DNA of 64,000 nt from Dysgonomonas hofstadii. Its GTDB lineage: Bacteria; Bacteroidota; Bacteroidia; Bacteroidales; Dysgonomonadaceae. The stretch is from NCBI RefSeq assembly GCF_014196915.1, contig NZ_JACIEP010000002.1, forward strand, positions 62,001 through 126,000, in the 5' to 3' direction. The notes beneath the pieces were generated by a model that searched no databases, was not told the origin of the DNA, and saw only the letters and a program-made list of their open reading frames with translations. A program made the position numbers and the translations under genes. This document shows positions 34,540 to 44,245 of the stretch, one piece after another. Within the stretch, counting starts at the first letter, position 1, and each line of letters starts with the position of its first letter.

Positions 34540-35643
34540 TTATTTTTTCCAATCATTTAAGGCAGAAGCGATTTTCTCCTGTTCCTCCTCTGTTAATGAG
34601 GGATAAGCCGGCAGACTTAACACTTCATTCTGAAGTCTTTCTGACACCGGAAGGTTCAATCCCGACATTTCGGTATAGGCTTTTTGTTTATGGATAGCTA
34701 CCGGATAATGAACTTGTGCTTGAATCTCCTCTTTTAATAAATATTCTTGTAATTTACCCCGTTGTGGACAACGTATTACATATTGATGGAAGACATGACT
34801 TTTTGTATTATCTAGCAACGGAAGTATGATATCCTTATTCTTGACATTCTCTGAATAAAAACCGGCGATCTCTTTTCGTTTTAAATTGTCTTTATCCAGA
34901 TATTTCAATTTTACGGATAATATGGCTGCCTGTATTTCATCAAGGCGTGAATTCAATCCCTTATATTTATTAATATATTTAGATTCACAACCATAATTAG
35001 ATAGCTGGCCCATCACTCTTGCCAGTTCTTTATCATTTGTTGTCACTGCTCCTGCATCGCCCAGTGCCCCTAAATTCTTTACAGGATAGAAACTAAAAGC
35101 TGCCGCATCGGCTAAACTCCCAGCTCTTTTATTTCCATATATCGCACCATGAGCCTGAGCCGCGTCTTCTATCAACAGTAGATCGTGTTGCTTTGCGATT
35201 TCAGTCAGTATACTCATGGAAGCCACCTGCCCATAGAGATGAACAGCTATTACTGCTTTTGTTTTACCCGTTATTTTCACTTTTACCGAAACAGGATCTA
35301 TATTATATGTATCGATATCACAATCTGCCAAAACAGGTATTAACCCACATTGTGATACAGCTAAAGCAGTAGCAACAAAAGTATTGGCAGGTAGAATAAT
35401 TTCATCACCGATCTGAATCCGACCCAACTCCATATACCCCATAAGGATAAGCCGGAGTGCATCCAAACCATTCCCCACACCCACACAATGAGACACACCA
35501 CAATAAGCAGCAAATTCCTGTTCGAACCGTTCTTTTTCTTCTCCCAGAATATACCATCCCGAATCAACAACCCGGTTTATAGCCTCCTTTATTTCAGAAG
35601 CATAGGGCTCAGTCTCTCGTTTCAAGTCCAGGAATGGAATCAT
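34540..35643 (-). CDS. DegT/DnrJ/EryC1/StrS family PLP aminotransferase
   Basis: A 367-aa aminotransferase of the type that makes amino sugars on nucleotide-linked keto-sugars. PLP contacts are EDAAQAHGA, with the Schiff-base Lys in [16 protein letters not shown]. The N-terminal [12 protein letters not shown] and GVGNGLDAL are family features. The frame extends to 35703 into the upstream gene, but the ATG at 35643 gives the typical MIPFLDL start and a 4-base gap. It is paired with a PhzF-like gene rather than with sugar genes, so the substrate is uncertain. Confidence 0.88.
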   Translation of the reverse strand: MIPFLDLKRETEPYASEIKEAINRVVDSGWYILGEEKERFEQEFAAYCGVSHCVGVGNGLDALRLILMGYMELGRIQIGDEIILPANTFVATALAVSQCGLIPVLADCDIDTYNIDPVSVKVKITGKTKAVIAVHLYGQVASMSILTEIAKQHDLLLIEDAAQAHGAIYGNKRAGSLADAAAFSFYPVKNLGALGDAGAVTTNDKELARVMGQLSNYGCESKYINKYKGLNSRLDEIQAAILSVKLKYLDKDNLKRKEIAGFYSENVKNKDIILPLLDNTKSHVFHQYVIRCPQRGKLQEYLLKEEIQAQVHYPVAIHKQKAYTEMSGLNLPVSERLQNEVLSLPAYPSLTEEEQEKIASALNDWKK

Positions 35644-35647
35644 CTGA

Positions 35648-36436
35648 TCATATATAAATTTCTCCGGTGAGATATAGTTTACATTGCCCGCTGATCTCCA
35701 CACGTTCGCCTAAATACTTACATGAAAGATAGCCTTTTCGTGAGGACAGCTGTATTGCTGATAATTCTTCCTTATTCAATCTTTCAGACCAGAACGGAGT
35801 TAACGTAGTATGTGCCGACCCGGTTACCGGGTCTTCATTTACATTTACCTGTGGAGCAAAAAAACGTGATACAAAATCGGCATTATCTCCTTTGGCTGTA
35901 ACAATAATTCCCCGGGCTTCTATCTTAGAAATTAAATTAAAATCGGGAACGATATTCAATATTTCATCTTCGTTTTTATAAACAAGCATATAATCGGTCT
36001 TTCCCCGATAAGCTGCATCAGGTTTAATATTGAGACCAGCAGTAAGTTCTTCGGTAAGCTCGACCTCACTAAATACATCAGATGGAAAATTCAAAGTCAA
36101 ATAATCACCGCCTTTTGCAACTGTCAGTTTTCCACTCCTGGGCGAATATAGATGAACGATATCTTCACTCACCCCTTCATAGTTGAACAACACATATGCT
36201 GTAGCTAAAGTTGCATGACCACAAAGATCGACTTCTGCAGCCGGAGTAAACCATCTGATCTGGAAACTGCCATCTTTTTCTTTTACATAAAAAGCTGTTT
36301 CCGCCAGATTATTTTCCATGGCGATCTTTTGCATCAATTCGTCCGGCAACCAACTGTCTAACGGGCAAACAGCCGCCGGATTACCTGTAAACAGCTGTTG
36401 GGCAAAGGCATCAACCTGATATATTTTTTGTCTCAT
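35648..36436 (-). CDS. PhzF family phenazine-biosynthesis-like isomerase
   Basis: A 262-aa protein of the PhzF/diaminopimelate-epimerase fold. Motifs: [12 protein letters not shown] at the N-terminus, [10 protein letters not shown] with the catalytic Glu, [13 protein letters not shown], and [16 protein letters not shown] in the second lobe. Most genomic PhzF-like proteins have no known substrate, and no phenazine genes are nearby, so phenazine synthesis is not implied. It lies 13 bases after recN and 4 bases before the DegT aminotransferase, in the same orientation. Confidence 0.88.
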   Translation of the reverse strand: MRQKIYQVDAFAQQLFTGNPAAVCPLDSWLPDELMQKIAMENNLAETAFYVKEKDGSFQIRWFTPAAEVDLCGHATLATAYVLFNYEGVSEDIVHLYSPRSGKLTVAKGGDYLTLNFPSDVFSEVELTEELTAGLNIKPDAAYRGKTDYMLVYKNEDEILNIVPDFNLISKIEARGIIVTAKGDNADFVSRFFAPQVNVNEDPVTGSAHTTLTPFWSERLNKEELSAIQLSSRKGYLSCKYLGERVEISGQCKLYLTGEIYI

Positions 36437-36449
36437 TTTGTTATATTTT

Positions 36450-38111
36450 TTATTTCTGATTAAGCATTACTTTCGCGTTTTGTATGGCAGCTTCTGTTAC
36501 AGTAGAACCACTGAGCATACGTGCTATTTCTTCCAAACGCTCGGCATCTGAAAGCTGTACCAGATGTGTCACAGTAGATTCTTCATTATCCGTTTTATAC
36601 ACTTTATAATGCACTTTGCCCTTAGCTGCGATCTGCGGCAAATGAGTAATAGCTATTACCTGCATATTCTTACCGAAATCACGCATTATCTCACCCATTT
36701 TATCAGCTATCTCGCCCGACACCCCTGTGTCTATCTCGTCAAAGATAATGGTAGGCAGAGCGGTAGCTCCTGCTATCATTGACTTGAGACAAAGCATCAA
36801 ACGTGAAATCTCGCCACCCGAAGCAATGTTCGCAACAGGTTGCAATGGCACATTCTTATTCGCCGAGAATAAGAACAGCAAGCTGTCTTCTCCATACATA
36901 TTCAGATTATCTCCGGCTACAACCTGGCATTCGAAGCGGATATTTGGCATTCCCAGATAAGCAATCTTTTGCATCAGTTCTTTTTCAAAAGAGGGAATAA
37001 CAGATATTCTCCGGTCTGTCAGTTTTTCCGCTTTTGCTAATGCAGCTTCATATTTCGACGCGACTTCCTTTTCCAAAAGTCTGAGTTGCTCGTCCGATGA
37101 ATCTATATTCTTAATTTTTTCTTCCAGTTGCGAGAAGATAGCTAATAATTCCACATTGGAAGAAACATGGTGTTTTCTCTGTAGCGAATAGAACTGATCC
37201 AAGCGGGATTCGATAAAGGACAATCTTTCAGGATTGAATTCGACATCCTCTGCCGATCGTCCTACTTCCGATGACAAATCCTTTAAATCTATATAAGAAG
37301 TCTCTATACGTTGCAATATTTCCTCTGCCTTTGCATATACTTTGATTAACGAATTGGATGTATTCAGGCTTTCCTTCAATTTTGAGACAATACCCCTTTC
37401 GTCATCAGCCAATAAGGCATGAATTTTATATAAAGCAGTCTTTATATCTTCAGCATGGGTTAGCATCTCCATTTCAGATTCGAGGTCTTCCTGCTCTCCT
37501 TCCTGTAAAGCTGCTTCTTGCAAAGAATTGTATTGAAACCGGAAATAATCTTCTTCCTCCTTACTCTTTTGTATGGCTATTCTTAGTTCTTCCAGTTCTT
37601 TTTCGACCTGTTGATAAGCCCGGAATGCTCTCTGATAATCCTTTAACAGATCATTATTACCGGCCAGAGCATCTACAACCTGCATCTGGAAACGGCTATC
37701 GCTCAACATCAGATTCTGATGCTGGGAATGGATATCAATAAGGCGTCCACCAAGCTCTTTCAGGTCGTTTAGACTGACAGGCGAATCATTTATAAAGGCC
37801 CTGGACTTTCCTGACGAAAGAACCTCGCGCCGGAAAATATAACTATCCGGATCGTACTCTATATCTTTTTCTTCACAAAAGGCTTTCAGGTCATAAGCCG
37901 AAACATCGAAAGATCCTTCAATAATGCATTTGCTCTCTCCTTGCTTAATAGCTTTGATATCGGCACGTTGCCCCAGAATGAGAGACAGAGCCCCGAGTAT
38001 GATGGACTTACCCGCACCTGTTTCGCCTGTAATGACAGAAAAACCCGATTCGAAGTCTATCTCGAGACTATCTATCAGTGCATAGTTTTTTATGTATAGA
38101 GATTTTAGCAT
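36450..38111 (-). CDS. recN: DNA repair protein RecN
   Basis: An SMC-like ATPase that gathers broken DNA ends during double-strand-break repair. The N-terminal Walker A is ITGETGAGKSIILGAL (about residues 28-43). A long coiled coil spans about 155-370. The C-terminal ABC signature is NIASGGEISRLML and Walker B is PTIIFDEIDTGVSG. Length 553 aa is usual. It begins at the ATG 38111 and heads a probable recN-phzF-degT transcript. Confidence 0.95.
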   Translation of the reverse strand: MLKSLYIKNYALIDSLEIDFESGFSVITGETGAGKSIILGALSLILGQRADIKAIKQGESKCIIEGSFDVSAYDLKAFCEEKDIEYDPDSYIFRREVLSSGKSRAFINDSPVSLNDLKELGGRLIDIHSQHQNLMLSDSRFQMQVVDALAGNNDLLKDYQRAFRAYQQVEKELEELRIAIQKSKEEEDYFRFQYNSLQEAALQEGEQEDLESEMEMLTHAEDIKTALYKIHALLADDERGIVSKLKESLNTSNSLIKVYAKAEEILQRIETSYIDLKDLSSEVGRSAEDVEFNPERLSFIESRLDQFYSLQRKHHVSSNVELLAIFSQLEEKIKNIDSSDEQLRLLEKEVASKYEAALAKAEKLTDRRISVIPSFEKELMQKIAYLGMPNIRFECQVVAGDNLNMYGEDSLLFLFSANKNVPLQPVANIASGGEISRLMLCLKSMIAGATALPTIIFDEIDTGVSGEIADKMGEIMRDFGKNMQVIAITHLPQIAAKGKVHYKVYKTDNEESTVTHLVQLSDAERLEEIARMLSGSTVTEAAIQNAKVMLNQK

Positions 38112-38223
38112 AGTTTCAATTTACGCATGCTAAGATAGATATTTTTGAATGAAGAACGAAGAATTAAAATTGAAGAATTCGAAGAATCGACCTAGTCAAT
38201 TATGATTAAGTAACTTCAATGTT

Positions 38224-39420
38224 TCATTTGAAAGAGACATTTAGCACTACTATTTCCGAAATCGTACCTATACGAAACTGCGGGCCTGCGAGTCCAAGAC
38301 CGGAAGATACATAAATATGGGTATCGCCCTTCTTCTTATAGCCGTAAGGCAGTTCATACATAAATTTTGGTTTCTTATCTTTTGGAATGATACCCGCATT
38401 GTAAATTTTTGAATTTAGAGCCATGAACACATTATTGGGAAAAAACTGTCCGTTATGAGTATGCCCATACAATGCGATATCCGCACCAGCCTCTACCTCC
38501 TGATCGAGATAGTGAGGTTCATGGTTCATCACAATGACTGGCAAATCTTTATCCACTCCCTGCATAATTTCGGGCAGCGATTTACGATTTTCCGCAAGAT
38601 CATCTTCACGGCCAACCAGATAAAAAGAGTTGGCAATCAGTATTGTCGTATCACGAAGGACTGTCAGTCCGGCTTTTTCACTTAACCATAATATTTTTTC
38701 ATCCTTCTTTTCCCCTATATCAATATATTCATGATTCCCCGTGGAAGCATATACTCCATAAGGAGCTTTCAACCTGAAGAACTCTGTTTCCATCCGTTGC
38801 TCATATAATGACTTAGCATCGTAATCAATAATGTCTCCTACCAGCAATATAATATCAGGCTTCTGGGCCATGATCTTATCTACGTACATTGATATTATAT
38901 CCTTATCGATAAGATATCCGGCATGTATATCCGTTGCGACAACAATACGCAGATTCTTTACATTAGGAGAATGTTTATCGACAGTCAGATTCATTTCGGT
39001 AACCACAGGATTCCAGAACTTATAATTACCATGAACCATTACTCCGATAACCAAAAGTAAGGAGGCACAAAAATATATAAGACGGTTTTTCTTAGCCTTC
39101 AGGTCAAGAGTTCCGGACAAGAATTTCCATTTATAATTTATATATCTTACAAGATCGTATATCAACAGAAGCACTGTCATATAAATAGCAAAGATCATCC
39201 ATGTAGTGCCGACCCATGCCAGATCGTGCAATGCATCGAAGGGCAAAAGCCCTGAACCCGAAGTAAAAAAACCAATAAAATAAATGATCAATTCAATTAT
39301 AAAAACAGTGGCATAAGGGATCTTGATATACTTCTTATCGGGCAGAGCGCGCCAACCCCACCAGTATATATAAATACTGAGTACTACCTGAACTATTATT
39401 GCATTGAAAAATACTCTCAT
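38224..39420 (-). CDS. Membrane-anchored metallophosphoesterase (second of a tandem pair)
   Basis: A 398-aa protein. The N-terminal ~145 residues hold four hydrophobic segments, and the rest is a calcineurin-like phosphoesterase. Metal-binding motifs are VVATDIHAGY (DxH), LLVGDIIDYD (GDxxD), STGNHEY (GNHE), VMNHEPHYL and LYGHTHNGQ (GHTH). Likely substrates are membrane lipids such as UDP-diacylglucosamine or undecaprenyl phosphate derivatives, but this is inference. Its ATG is at 39420, directly after the stop of a similar gene (39421-40560), so the two are cotranscribed. Confidence 0.87.
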   Translation of the reverse strand: MRVFFNAIIVQVVLSIYIYWWGWRALPDKKYIKIPYATVFIIELIIYFIGFFTSGSGLLPFDALHDLAWVGTTWMIFAIYMTVLLLIYDLVRYINYKWKFLSGTLDLKAKKNRLIYFCASLLLVIGVMVHGNYKFWNPVVTEMNLTVDKHSPNVKNLRIVVATDIHAGYLIDKDIISMYVDKIMAQKPDIILLVGDIIDYDAKSLYEQRMETEFFRLKAPYGVYASTGNHEYIDIGEKKDEKILWLSEKAGLTVLRDTTILIANSFYLVGREDDLAENRKSLPEIMQGVDKDLPVIVMNHEPHYLDQEVEAGADIALYGHTHNGQFFPNNVFMALNSKIYNAGIIPKDKKPKFMYELPYGYKKKGDTHIYVSSGLGLAGPQFRIGTISEIVVLNVSFK

Positions 39421-40560
39421 TTATTCCTTATTGATGTCTATTACAACATATTCCGATTGTGTGCCGATGCGGAATTTTCCACCCCAGATACCGATACCCG
39501 AACTTACATATATATTCGCATTTCCCTTTTTCAGATAACCGTGATCTTTTTCATATATAGCCTTTGTTATCATTGAAATCGGCCATACCTGCCCCTGGTG
39601 TGTATGTCCCGATATTTGCAGGTCAATGCCATTTTCTTCCGCTTCTTCCAGATGGTATGGTTGATGGTCGAGCATAATTACCGGTTTGGCTTTATCCAGA
39701 TTGGCGACTAAATCTTTCACTGATTTGCGGTTTTCATTCATCCGGTCGTCACGCCCAATCACATAAAAAGAGCTATCGATCAGCGCAACAGAATCACGTA
39801 ACAGATGCACCCCTGTTTTTTCTATAAAAGCAGTGCTTTCTTTCATTCCGCTTATATACTCATGGTTTCCGGCACAGGCGTAAATTCCCATCGGAGCCTT
39901 TATTTTATGGAAGCTTTCGGCAAAATTTTCATCATTGAGGGGACGCACACTATTATCTATTATATCTCCGGCGATAAGTACGATATCCGGCTTTTCGGCA
40001 TTTATAACATCCACCCACTTTTCAAATTCACTTTTTCCGATACCATATCCTAAGTGCAGGTCACTGATAGCGACTATACGCAAAGGGCCAAAAGCTGTGG
40101 AATCATTAATGGGTTTATCTATTGTTAGCGGTAGTTCCACCCGCAACTTCCAGTTATATTTAAGATAGCCGCAGATCATAACCAAAGCTATGAACCCGAT
40201 CATAAATCCCAATCCTACCCAGTTCTCCTTTGTATAGCGGGTAATAGCATCGCTGGGCATAAAATGGAACAGCTTATTTGTAAGACCGAATAAGTCCTTG
40301 ACAGCCATCACTATGAAGAAGTATAATAAGATAAAGAACCATGCTGTCCCTATCTTGTACAGAGTGGAAGCCATCCACACAGGCATGGAATCACCAAGTA
40401 GGAAAGACAGGAAAAAAGACAATACAGCGATCACAGCAAATGAGATAAGACAAGTCCGCCCTACTGTTGTGGGGGGCATAGCTATCCATACATGGCGAAA
40501 TACATAGTAATTTACAAGTAAGTAGACTATAAAAATAATTACAAACATCATAGATTTCAT
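39421..40560 (-). CDS. Membrane-anchored metallophosphoesterase (first of a tandem pair)
   Basis: A 379-aa paralog of the protein encoded at 38224-39420, with the same layout: four N-terminal hydrophobic segments, then DLHLGYG (in AISDLHLGYGIGK), LIAGDIIDNS, CAGNHEYISG, MLDHQPYHLEEA and ISGHTHQGQVWP. The two differ clearly outside the motifs, for example RDDRMNENRKS here and REDDLAENRKS in the other, which suggests an old duplication with separate roles. Tandem arrangement with zero gap. Confidence 0.87.
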   Translation of the reverse strand: MKSMMFVIIFIVYLLVNYYVFRHVWIAMPPTTVGRTCLISFAVIAVLSFFLSFLLGDSMPVWMASTLYKIGTAWFFILLYFFIVMAVKDLFGLTNKLFHFMPSDAITRYTKENWVGLGFMIGFIALVMICGYLKYNWKLRVELPLTIDKPINDSTAFGPLRIVAISDLHLGYGIGKSEFEKWVDVINAEKPDIVLIAGDIIDNSVRPLNDENFAESFHKIKAPMGIYACAGNHEYISGMKESTAFIEKTGVHLLRDSVALIDSSFYVIGRDDRMNENRKSVKDLVANLDKAKPVIMLDHQPYHLEEAEENGIDLQISGHTHQGQVWPISMITKAIYEKDHGYLKKGNANIYVSSGIGIWGGKFRIGTQSEYVVIDINKE

Positions 40561-40623
40561 TCGGTGTTACCTAATGGTTTTATTTTCGGGAAAGGCACAA
40601 AGATAAAGATTATTAACTCATTA

Positions 40624-40654
40624 TAAAAAAAGAGCAGCCTCAAAAGCTACTCTT
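40624..40654 (-). terminator. Terminator of the zinc peptidase gene
   Basis: On the minus strand AAGAGTAGC and GCTGCTCTT pair over 9 positions (one G-U) around a 7-nt loop. They are followed by TTTTTTT, 23 bases after the stop at 40678. Confidence 0.8.
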
Positions 40655-40677
40655 CCTCTTATTCTTTCGTTCTTTTA

Positions 40678-41361
40678 TCAATTACGTCTGCCACTCAGTG
40701 CAATCATTATATAATAGATAAGAGTTACCAGTGAACTTATTGCTGCTATTACATATGTATAGGCTGCCCATTTTAATGCGTCCTTGGCCATATCATGGTT
40801 GTTTACACTGGTAATACCTGCAGTATTCAGCCATACCAATGCTCTCTGGCTGGCATTGATCTCTACCGGAAGGGTTATAAAACTAAATATAGTGGTCAGG
40901 GCAAATAGTCCTATACCAATCCATATCAGTGCAGGAAATTGATTTATCATAAATATTCCAGCCAACAGAACCCACATTACCCATTGTGAAGCGAAGCTAA
41001 CAACCGGAACCAGTGTCGAACGCATCTTTAACGGGCCATATGCATATGCATGCTGTACGGCATGCCCGCATTCGTGGGCAGCTACAGCAGCTGCGGCCAC
41101 ACTATTACTTGCATAAACACCCTCACTCAGGTTTACTGTTTTGTTTGCAGGATTGTAATGGTCTGTCAGCATTCCGGCCGTAGATATTACTTTCACGTCA
41201 TATATTCCGTTATCATGAAGCATTTTTTCGGCGACATCGCGGCCAGTCATCCCGCTATCGAGAGGAATTCTCGAATATTTATTAAACTTACTTTTCAGCA
41301 TCTGCTGAACTATAAATCCGGCAACTGCGATAAGTATCAACAAAATCCAACCTATAAACAT
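40678..41361 (-). CDS. Membrane zinc metallopeptidase, YugP-like
   Basis: A 227-aa inner-membrane protein with an N-terminal hydrophobic helix and further hydrophobic segments in the C-terminal half. The catalytic HExxH is AAHECGHAVQHA (about residues 108-119), preceded by DHYNPANKTVNLSEGVY. This matches the YugP/neutral zinc metallopeptidase family. The physiological substrate is unknown. It stands alone with a terminator downstream. Confidence 0.85.
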   Translation of the reverse strand: MFIGWILLILIAVAGFIVQQMLKSKFNKYSRIPLDSGMTGRDVAEKMLHDNGIYDVKVISTAGMLTDHYNPANKTVNLSEGVYASNSVAAAAVAAHECGHAVQHAYAYGPLKMRSTLVPVVSFASQWVMWVLLAGIFMINQFPALIWIGIGLFALTTIFSFITLPVEINASQRALVWLNTAGITSVNNHDMAKDALKWAAYTYVIAAISSLVTLIYYIMIALSGRRN

Positions 41362-41454
41362 ATTTCTTATTTTAAAAGTTTATCTTAATAGCTAATCAAC
41401 AAATAATATGCCAATTAAGTTTTAAACCTTTATTTCTATTCACAAAAAAGCTTT

Positions 41455-42720
41455 TTATTTCCTAATTATGGTCTGCTCTCTGTCAGGCCCGATTGACACA
41501 ATACTGATAGGTACATTCAATTCCCTTTCAAGAAAAGCGACATATTCATTGAACTCCTGAGGGAATTCTTCTTCTTTGCGCATTCTTGTCATATCTGCCT
41601 GCCATCCTTTCATGCTTACATAGACAGGCTTCACATTATTATCAATGTCGTACGGGAAGTCAATTGTCTGCTCTCCGTTTATCTCATAAGCCACACATAC
41701 CTTTATGGTGTCGAAAGTATCGAGGACATCACTTTTCATCATAATAAGTTGAGTTACGCCGTCTACCATAATAGCATAGCGAAGCGCTACCAGGTCGATC
41801 CAACCACAACGACGAGGACGACCAGTCACCGAACCGAATTCGAATCCGAATTTACGAAGTTTATCTCCTGTTTCATCAAACAACTCGGTAGGGAAAGGCC
41901 CGCTACCTACACGGGTACAATATGCCTTAAAAATACCATACACCTCTCCTATCTCGCGGGGGGCGATACCTAAACCTGTACAAGCTCCGGCCGTAACGGT
42001 ATTGGAGGAAGTTACAAACGGATAAGAACCGAAATCGATATCAAGCATTGTGCCCTGCGCTCCTTCGGCCAGAATTTTTTTATTGGCAGTTATCGCATTG
42101 TTGATATAGTGTTCGCTGTCGATAAAGGTAAATTCCCTGAGTTTTTCAACACCCGAGAACCAATCTTCTTCTATTTCATCCAATGCCGAGATATCGAAAT
42201 TATACTGATTAAGTATACGAAGATGTTTTTTCTTGGCAATCTCATATTTTTCATCAAAGTTATGCAACAGATCTCCCACACGAAGTCCGTTACGACCAAT
42301 TTTGTCAGTATATGTAGGGCCGATGCCTTTTCCTGTTGTTCCTATCTTAGACTCGCCTTTGGCCGCTTCGTAGCAGGCATCAAGTAACCGGTGAGTCGGC
42401 AAAATAAGATGGGCTTTCTTTGATATAAGCAAACGTCGCTTCAAATCGTGCCCCGAAGCCTCCAAAGACTCTATTTCTCCTCTGAACAGAGCAGGATCGA
42501 GCACTACCCCGTTTCCTATAATATTTATTTTATCTCCCTGAAAAATACCGGACGGAACCGATCTGAGGACATATTTCTTTCCTTCAAATTCGAGTGTGTG
42601 TCCTGCATTTGGCCCACCCTGAAAACGGGCTACAACTTCATATTGGGGAGTAAGTACGTCTACAATCTTTCCTTTTCCTTCGTCACCCCATTGCAACCCT
42701 AACAATACGTCTACTTTCAT
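41455..42720 (-). CDS. purA: Adenylosuccinate synthetase
   Basis: Converts IMP and aspartate with GTP to adenylosuccinate, the first step to AMP. The GTP-binding loop is LGLQWGDEGKGKIVDVL near the N-terminus. IMP-site segments are GGPNAGHT, GPTYTDKIGRNGLRVGDL and TGRPRRCGW. Length 421 aa is usual. The start overlaps the stop of the upstream fur-like gene by 4 bases (ATGA), so translation is coupled, an uncommon partner for purA. Confidence 0.96.
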   Translation of the reverse strand: MKVDVLLGLQWGDEGKGKIVDVLTPQYEVVARFQGGPNAGHTLEFEGKKYVLRSVPSGIFQGDKINIIGNGVVLDPALFRGEIESLEASGHDLKRRLLISKKAHLILPTHRLLDACYEAAKGESKIGTTGKGIGPTYTDKIGRNGLRVGDLLHNFDEKYEIAKKKHLRILNQYNFDISALDEIEEDWFSGVEKLREFTFIDSEHYINNAITANKKILAEGAQGTMLDIDFGSYPFVTSSNTVTAGACTGLGIAPREIGEVYGIFKAYCTRVGSGPFPTELFDETGDKLRKFGFEFGSVTGRPRRCGWIDLVALRYAIMVDGVTQLIMMKSDVLDTFDTIKVCVAYEINGEQTIDFPYDIDNNVKPVYVSMKGWQADMTRMRKEEEFPQEFNEYVAFLERELNVPISIVSIGPDREQTIIRK

Positions 42721-43226
42721 TTCTTTTTAATGCGTGTGTTTTTATTTTCTACAATTTTATTTTTTTTCTCTTCGGCTCTCTTCGCCCGCATACATTTATT
42801 ACAAACTCCATAAATATACATGCTGTAATAGCTAACCTTGAAACGCTGTAACTTTTTTTGCTGCGCAGGAGTAAACAGATTACCGTTTTTATGCTCTTTT
42901 ACCTCGCCGCAATTCAGGCATATCAGATGGTCATGGTTTTCGTTTCCGTATGCCCTTTCATACTGAGACACATTGGCTCCAAACTGATGCCTGACAACCA
43001 GCCCGCAATCCAATAATAATTCGATAGTATTGTAAAGTGTAGCACGGCTAACCCTGAAACTGGAATCCATCATGGAATTGTACAACGAATCCATGTCAAA
43101 ATGTCCTTTGGTTGAATAAATATGCTCCAGTATGGCATATCTTTCAGGAGTTTTGCGATGCTTATGCAGGTTCAGGTATTCTGTAAATTCACTTTTTACC
43201 TGATCCTTTAGTTTTAAATTATCCAT
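42717..43226 (-). CDS. Fur family transcriptional regulator
   Basis: A 169-aa ferric uptake regulator-like repressor. The winged HTH occupies about residues 20-85 (TPERYAILEHIYSTKGHFD and RVSRATLYNTIELL). The dimerisation domain follows, with two Cys pairs, CLNCG and CNKC, for structural zinc and NENHDHLIC for metal. It could be a Fur, Zur or PerR type; the sequence alone does not decide. The frame extends to 43256, but the ATG at 43226 starts MDNLKLKDQ as in relatives. It overlaps purA by 4 bases. Confidence 0.9.
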   Translation of the reverse strand: MDNLKLKDQVKSEFTEYLNLHKHRKTPERYAILEHIYSTKGHFDMDSLYNSMMDSSFRVSRATLYNTIELLLDCGLVVRHQFGANVSQYERAYGNENHDHLICLNCGEVKEHKNGNLFTPAQQKKLQRFKVSYYSMYIYGVCNKCMRAKRAEEKKNKIVENKNTRIKKK

Positions 43227-43315
43227 GTATATATTAATATAATAGGGTATGAGCAAAAATACATCTTTTTTAAAGAATATATGACAGTATATCGTAAGAA
43301 TTTCCTAAAAAAGAA

Positions 43316-43341
43316 AAAGAGAACTCTCCCGAGCTCTCTTT
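43316..43341 (-). terminator. Terminator of the NigD-like gene
   Basis: On the minus strand AAAGAGAGCTC and GAGTTCTCTTT pair over 11 positions (one G-U) around a 4-nt loop. They are followed by TTCTTTTTTAGG, 25 bases after the stop at 43366. Confidence 0.8.
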
Positions 43342-43365
43342 TCCGAAAGGAAATCAAAAAGAATA

Positions 43366-44115
43366 TTAATAAATATTCAGGTTAGTATTTTCTGTTGTTT
43401 CTTCTACGTCTGGTTGAGTTTCTCCTCCACTCAATTTATATTCTATCGTCTTGGTTTTCTTTTCACCGTTAAAGTCAGTCCAGGATATTTCAAAAATCAC
43501 TTCTTCTTTTCCTGCTTCTTTATACGGAGAAAGGTCGAAACTCACATAACCGTCAGCCTTGTAGTATTCAGGATCACCGTTCTTGTTATGACGGAATTCC
43601 AGTTTCACCACATCATCATTCAGGCCTAAATCTTCTTTATCCGAGAGAAGGTTAAGCATGTGCGCAGCCTTTTCCCCTACATTATACCCGAAACGGATAT
43701 TCAGATAGCCTCCGCCTTCCCACATGGAATGCACCTTGATATAATCATTGCCGATACTGTCCTGTTTTACTTCATCATCGGAAGCAATATAAACCGGCTC
43801 CTTAGTTAGTATCTCAGAATAACGGTTCAATCGTATATAGTGATCATACCCGTCCTTTTCGTCCGACAGTATAGTGTAATTTATGATTGCCCTACTATAT
43901 TTAGGGTTCAGGTTCAATCCTGCCGGCGCAGCTATCCACAATTTATCACCGTTATCTAAAGTAAAATCGTATGTATTATCTCCTATTTTATTGACAGTAG
44001 CAATGCTTACCCAATATTTGTCCAATGAATAATCATCGTCGGAACACGAAATATATCCCAAAGCTAAAATTGAAGACAATATCAATACTGAAAATAGTTT
44101 TATATACTTTTTCAT
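43366..44115 (-). CDS. NigD-like lipoprotein
   Basis: A 249-aa lipoprotein (signal MKKYIKLFSVLILSSILALG, lipobox then Cys 24). The mature part resembles the NigD family: an N-terminal OB-like domain (ISCSDDDYSLDKYWVSIATV, then TLDNGDKLWIAAP) and a C-terminal Ig-like domain. NigD is an immunity protein for a bacteriocin in Prevotella, but most NigD-like proteins have no known role, and no bacteriocin gene is adjacent. Flanked by a terminator. Confidence 0.75.
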   Translation of the reverse strand: MKKYIKLFSVLILSSILALGYISCSDDDYSLDKYWVSIATVNKIGDNTYDFTLDNGDKLWIAAPAGLNLNPKYSRAIINYTILSDEKDGYDHYIRLNRYSEILTKEPVYIASDDEVKQDSIGNDYIKVHSMWEGGGYLNIRFGYNVGEKAAHMLNLLSDKEDLGLNDDVVKLEFRHNKNGDPEYYKADGYVSFDLSPYKEAGKEEVIFEISWTDFNGEKKTKTIEYKLSGGETQPDVEETTENTNLNIY

Positions 44116-44245
44116 TTCATTATTAATTTAATAAATCTGTTGATTTGATAGTCTACATATATAAGATGCACAATTTACGTGCCATGTTGCATAGACGAAT
44201 CAAAATAAATGTTAACGAAGCAAATATAGTCTATATATCAGAAAC

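Noticed and set aside
34540-36436. Part of a polysaccharide or phenazine biosynthesis cluster
   Set aside because: Only a DegT and a PhzF-like gene are present; neighbours are recN and purB, with no transferase, flippase or phz genes.
43366-44115. Bacteriocin immunity gene with an adjacent toxin
   Set aside because: NigD-like by resemblance, but no small cationic or Gly-rich peptide gene is adjacent.
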